From assembly GCA_030666765.1 (NCBI GenBank), contig DAOUXE010000077.1:1-6140 (forward strand): DNA of 6,140 bases, in the 5' to 3' direction. How positions within the stretch are numbered: position 1 is the first letter of the stretch; each line of letters opens with the position of its first letter. Made by a program: the position numbers and the translations under genes. Source of the DNA: Methanosarcinales archaeon (lineage in GTDB: Archaea > Halobacteriota > Methanosarcinia > Methanosarcinales > Methanogasteraceae). The notes under the pieces were generated by a model. The model was not told the origin of the DNA, did not search any database, and worked only from the letters and a program-made list of their open reading frames with translations. Of the stretch, positions 4,760 through 6,140 are shown piece by piece.

Positions 4760-6058
4760 ATGACAACAACTGAATCCATAGCCGGAATCGACGTTTACCT
4801 CACAAAAACTCCAGGCATCGGCGGCGTAGTCCGTTCGGATGCATCTGACTTCCAGGTTACAGAGGTCTGGACTCCCGGAAAAAGCACGGATGCAGAAAAC
4901 GGGAAGTATCTTATCGTAGAACTCACAAAGAAGAACTGGGACACCCACCATCTGATCAGGGACCTCTCGAGATGGTTCAGGGTCAGCAGATCCAGATTCG
5001 GATGGGCTGGCACCAAGGATACGCGGGCTGTAACCATCCAGCGCATCAGCATCTGGGATCCGGATCGCACCATCGAGGCAAATGTCCCTAATTTCCGCAC
5101 CCCAAACGTCAAGCTCGAGATCATCGCGCGGTCGAACCGGAAGATCAGTCTCGGCGATCTCTGTGGCAATAGGTTCAGGATCGCAGTACGAGGGATCAAT
5201 GAAACAGAAGAGGAAGTCCGGGGTCGCGTAAATCGTGTAACCGGTGAACTCTCACATGCGGGCGGCATGGCGAATTTTTATGGCGAGCAGCGGTTTGGAA
5301 CAATCCGTCCGATCACACACGAAGTTGGCAGACTCATCGTTGTAGGTGATTTTAAGGGCGCGATGATGGAATATCTCGCAAAACCGTTTTCGGATGACCG
5401 GTCTTATGAAATACGCAGGCGTCTGTGGGATACTCATGATTTTAAAGCGGCACTGGTCGAGTTTCCGAATCATCTGCGGTACGAGCGTGCAATGTTAAAC
5501 CATCTGGTCAAACAACCGGATGATTACATCGGCGCATTTCGTGTGCTGCCAAAAAACCTTCTGAGGATGTTTACGCACGCATACCAGTCATTCATATTCA
5601 ATAAAATCCTGAGTAAGCGAATAAAAGAGGGGATGCAACTAAATCAGGCAATAGTTGGGGATGTTGTATGTTTCAAAGGTAGTGACGGTCTGCCAGATGC
5701 GTCGAGGACGCAAGAAGTGACACAGGTGGACATCGACGGCATCAACAACCTCGTCCGCAAAAAACGTGCGTGGGTGACCCACTCCTTGATCGGGCACGGC
5801 TATGAATCCAGAGGTGGTATCGAGGGCGTGGTGTTATCCGATCTCGGAATTGATCTTTCTGAGTTGACTCGCGGGTTTGAGGTCGCAGAGATGCCGGAAC
5901 TTGCTTCGAAGGGTGGATGCCGGGCGGTTGTGATCGGTGTCGATCCGGTCTTTGATGTGAGCGCGGATAGTGGTAGTGGTGTGGGCGCAACTGCTGAGTT
6001 CTTTCTGCCGAAGGGGTGCTACGCCACAGTCATGTTGCGCGAGTATATGAAGAATTAA
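4760..6058 (+). CDS. truD: tRNA pseudouridine synthase D (TruD family)
   Basis: The product isomerises uridine to pseudouridine in tRNA; in bacteria the TruD target is U13, and archaeal members act on tRNA in the same family. It is 432 residues, full length for archaeal TruD. The N-terminal GIDVYLTKTPGIGGVVR is typical. The catalytic motif GTKDTRAVTIQ holds the nucleophile D87. NFYGEQRFGTIRP (172-184) is the second family signature. ERAMLNHL (242-249), LRMFTHAYQSFIFN (268-281) and the C-terminal LPKGCYATVMLREYMK (416-431) are also conserved. The ATG at 4760 is preferred; a TTG at 4754 in the same frame would add two residues. Neither has a Shine-Dalgarno sequence. No upstream gene is close enough for an operon, so truD probably has its own promoter. 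Nothing indicates damage. Confidence 0.97.
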   Translation: MTTTESIAGIDVYLTKTPGIGGVVRSDASDFQVTEVWTPGKSTDAENGKYLIVELTKKNWDTHHLIRDLSRWFRVSRSRFGWAGTKDTRAVTIQRISIWDPDRTIEANVPNFRTPNVKLEIIARSNRKISLGDLCGNRFRIAVRGINETEEEVRGRVNRVTGELSHAGGMANFYGEQRFGTIRPITHEVGRLIVVGDFKGAMMEYLAKPFSDDRSYEIRRRLWDTHDFKAALVEFPNHLRYERAMLNHLVKQPDDYIGAFRVLPKNLLRMFTHAYQSFIFNKILSKRIKEGMQLNQAIVGDVVCFKGSDGLPDASRTQEVTQVDIDGINNLVRKKRAWVTHSLIGHGYESRGGIEGVVLSDLGIDLSELTRGFEVAEMPELASKGGCRAVVIGVDPVFDVSADSGSGVGATAEFFLPKGCYATVMLREYMKN

Positions 6059-6064
6059 TGGTAA

Positions 6065-6140
6065 CTACTCAGGCATGTTGATTGGTCGCCCGAGTGCGAT
6101 TCTGTACTTTCTGGCAAGAAAAATAACCGCGGAGGGCGCA
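6065..6140 (-). CDS. Possible C-terminal edge of a convergent gene (partial)
   Basis: A minus-strand frame enters from the right edge and stops at 6067-6065, giving 24 residues ending FLARKYRIALGRPINMPE. This looks like a natural C-terminus and would converge on truD with a 6-bp gap. The opposite strand offers a rival: ATG at 6075 opens MLIGRPSAILYFLARKITAE and stays open to the edge, 16 bp after the truD stop, without a clear RBS. The two overlap, so at most one is likely real. Neither is long enough to identify. Confidence 0.3.
   Translation of the reverse strand, partial: APSAVIFLARKYRIALGRPINMPE

Noticed and set aside
4588..4773. 61-residue plus-strand frame with a TTSTTSTTQ run
   Set aside because: The Thr/Ser run comes from the 9-bp tandem repeat, the rest has no protein-like pattern, and it overlaps the truD start in another frame.
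4565..4951. 128-residue minus-strand frame with Trp/Cys-rich repeats
   Set aside because: The WCWWCWWC stretch is just the antisense of the CACCACCAG tandem repeat, and the right half is antisense to truD.

Overview
The window is archaeal, most likely from a euryarchaeon of the Methanosarcinales/Syntropharchaeales/ANME type. It carries a typical archaeal FEN1-type flap endonuclease with a C-terminal PCNA-binding tail. It also has a TruD that, as I remember the Methanosarcina protein, follows it closely from end to end. TATA/BRE-like promoters stand in for bacterial -35/-10 elements. The lineage is an inference from protein resemblance and was not computed.

Layout: (1) Bases 1-518 lie upstream of the flap endonuclease. 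They hold nested inverted repeats and a TATA-like element, then a short hypothetical reading frame (209-424) with no ATG. (2) 519-2703 is a tight two-gene unit: flap endonuclease, then a 12-helix MFS transporter of the drug:H+ antiporter type starting 4 bp after the fen stop. (3) 2704-2937 has a small hairpin cluster resembling an IS200/IS605 right end, then a strong archaeal promoter. (4) 2938-3815 is an AT-rich two-gene cassette: a 94-residue soluble protein and a 196-residue helical protein with a C-terminal membrane anchor. Neither is recognised, and a T-rich tract follows. (5) 3816-4759 is a decayed stretch with a 12-bp perfect inverted repeat resembling a dispersed element, a possible small minus-strand reading frame, a broken cupin gene (4336-4591) and a 9-bp tandem repeat. 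(6) 4760-6058 is truD, tRNA pseudouridine synthase D. The last 80 bases hold the edge of another gene whose strand is ambiguous.

The housekeeping genes (fen, truD) and the transporter share a moderate base composition. The 2938-3815 cassette is visibly poorer in G+C and has its own promoter, so it looks like an insertion of accessory DNA between core genes. It is the best candidate here for an undescribed system, but the sequence gives no direct clue to its function. The cupin remnant appears not to have been a callable gene because its two halves lie in different frames. It has lost the first metal-binding motif to an apparent ~32-nt deletion and has both expected histidines of the second motif replaced.
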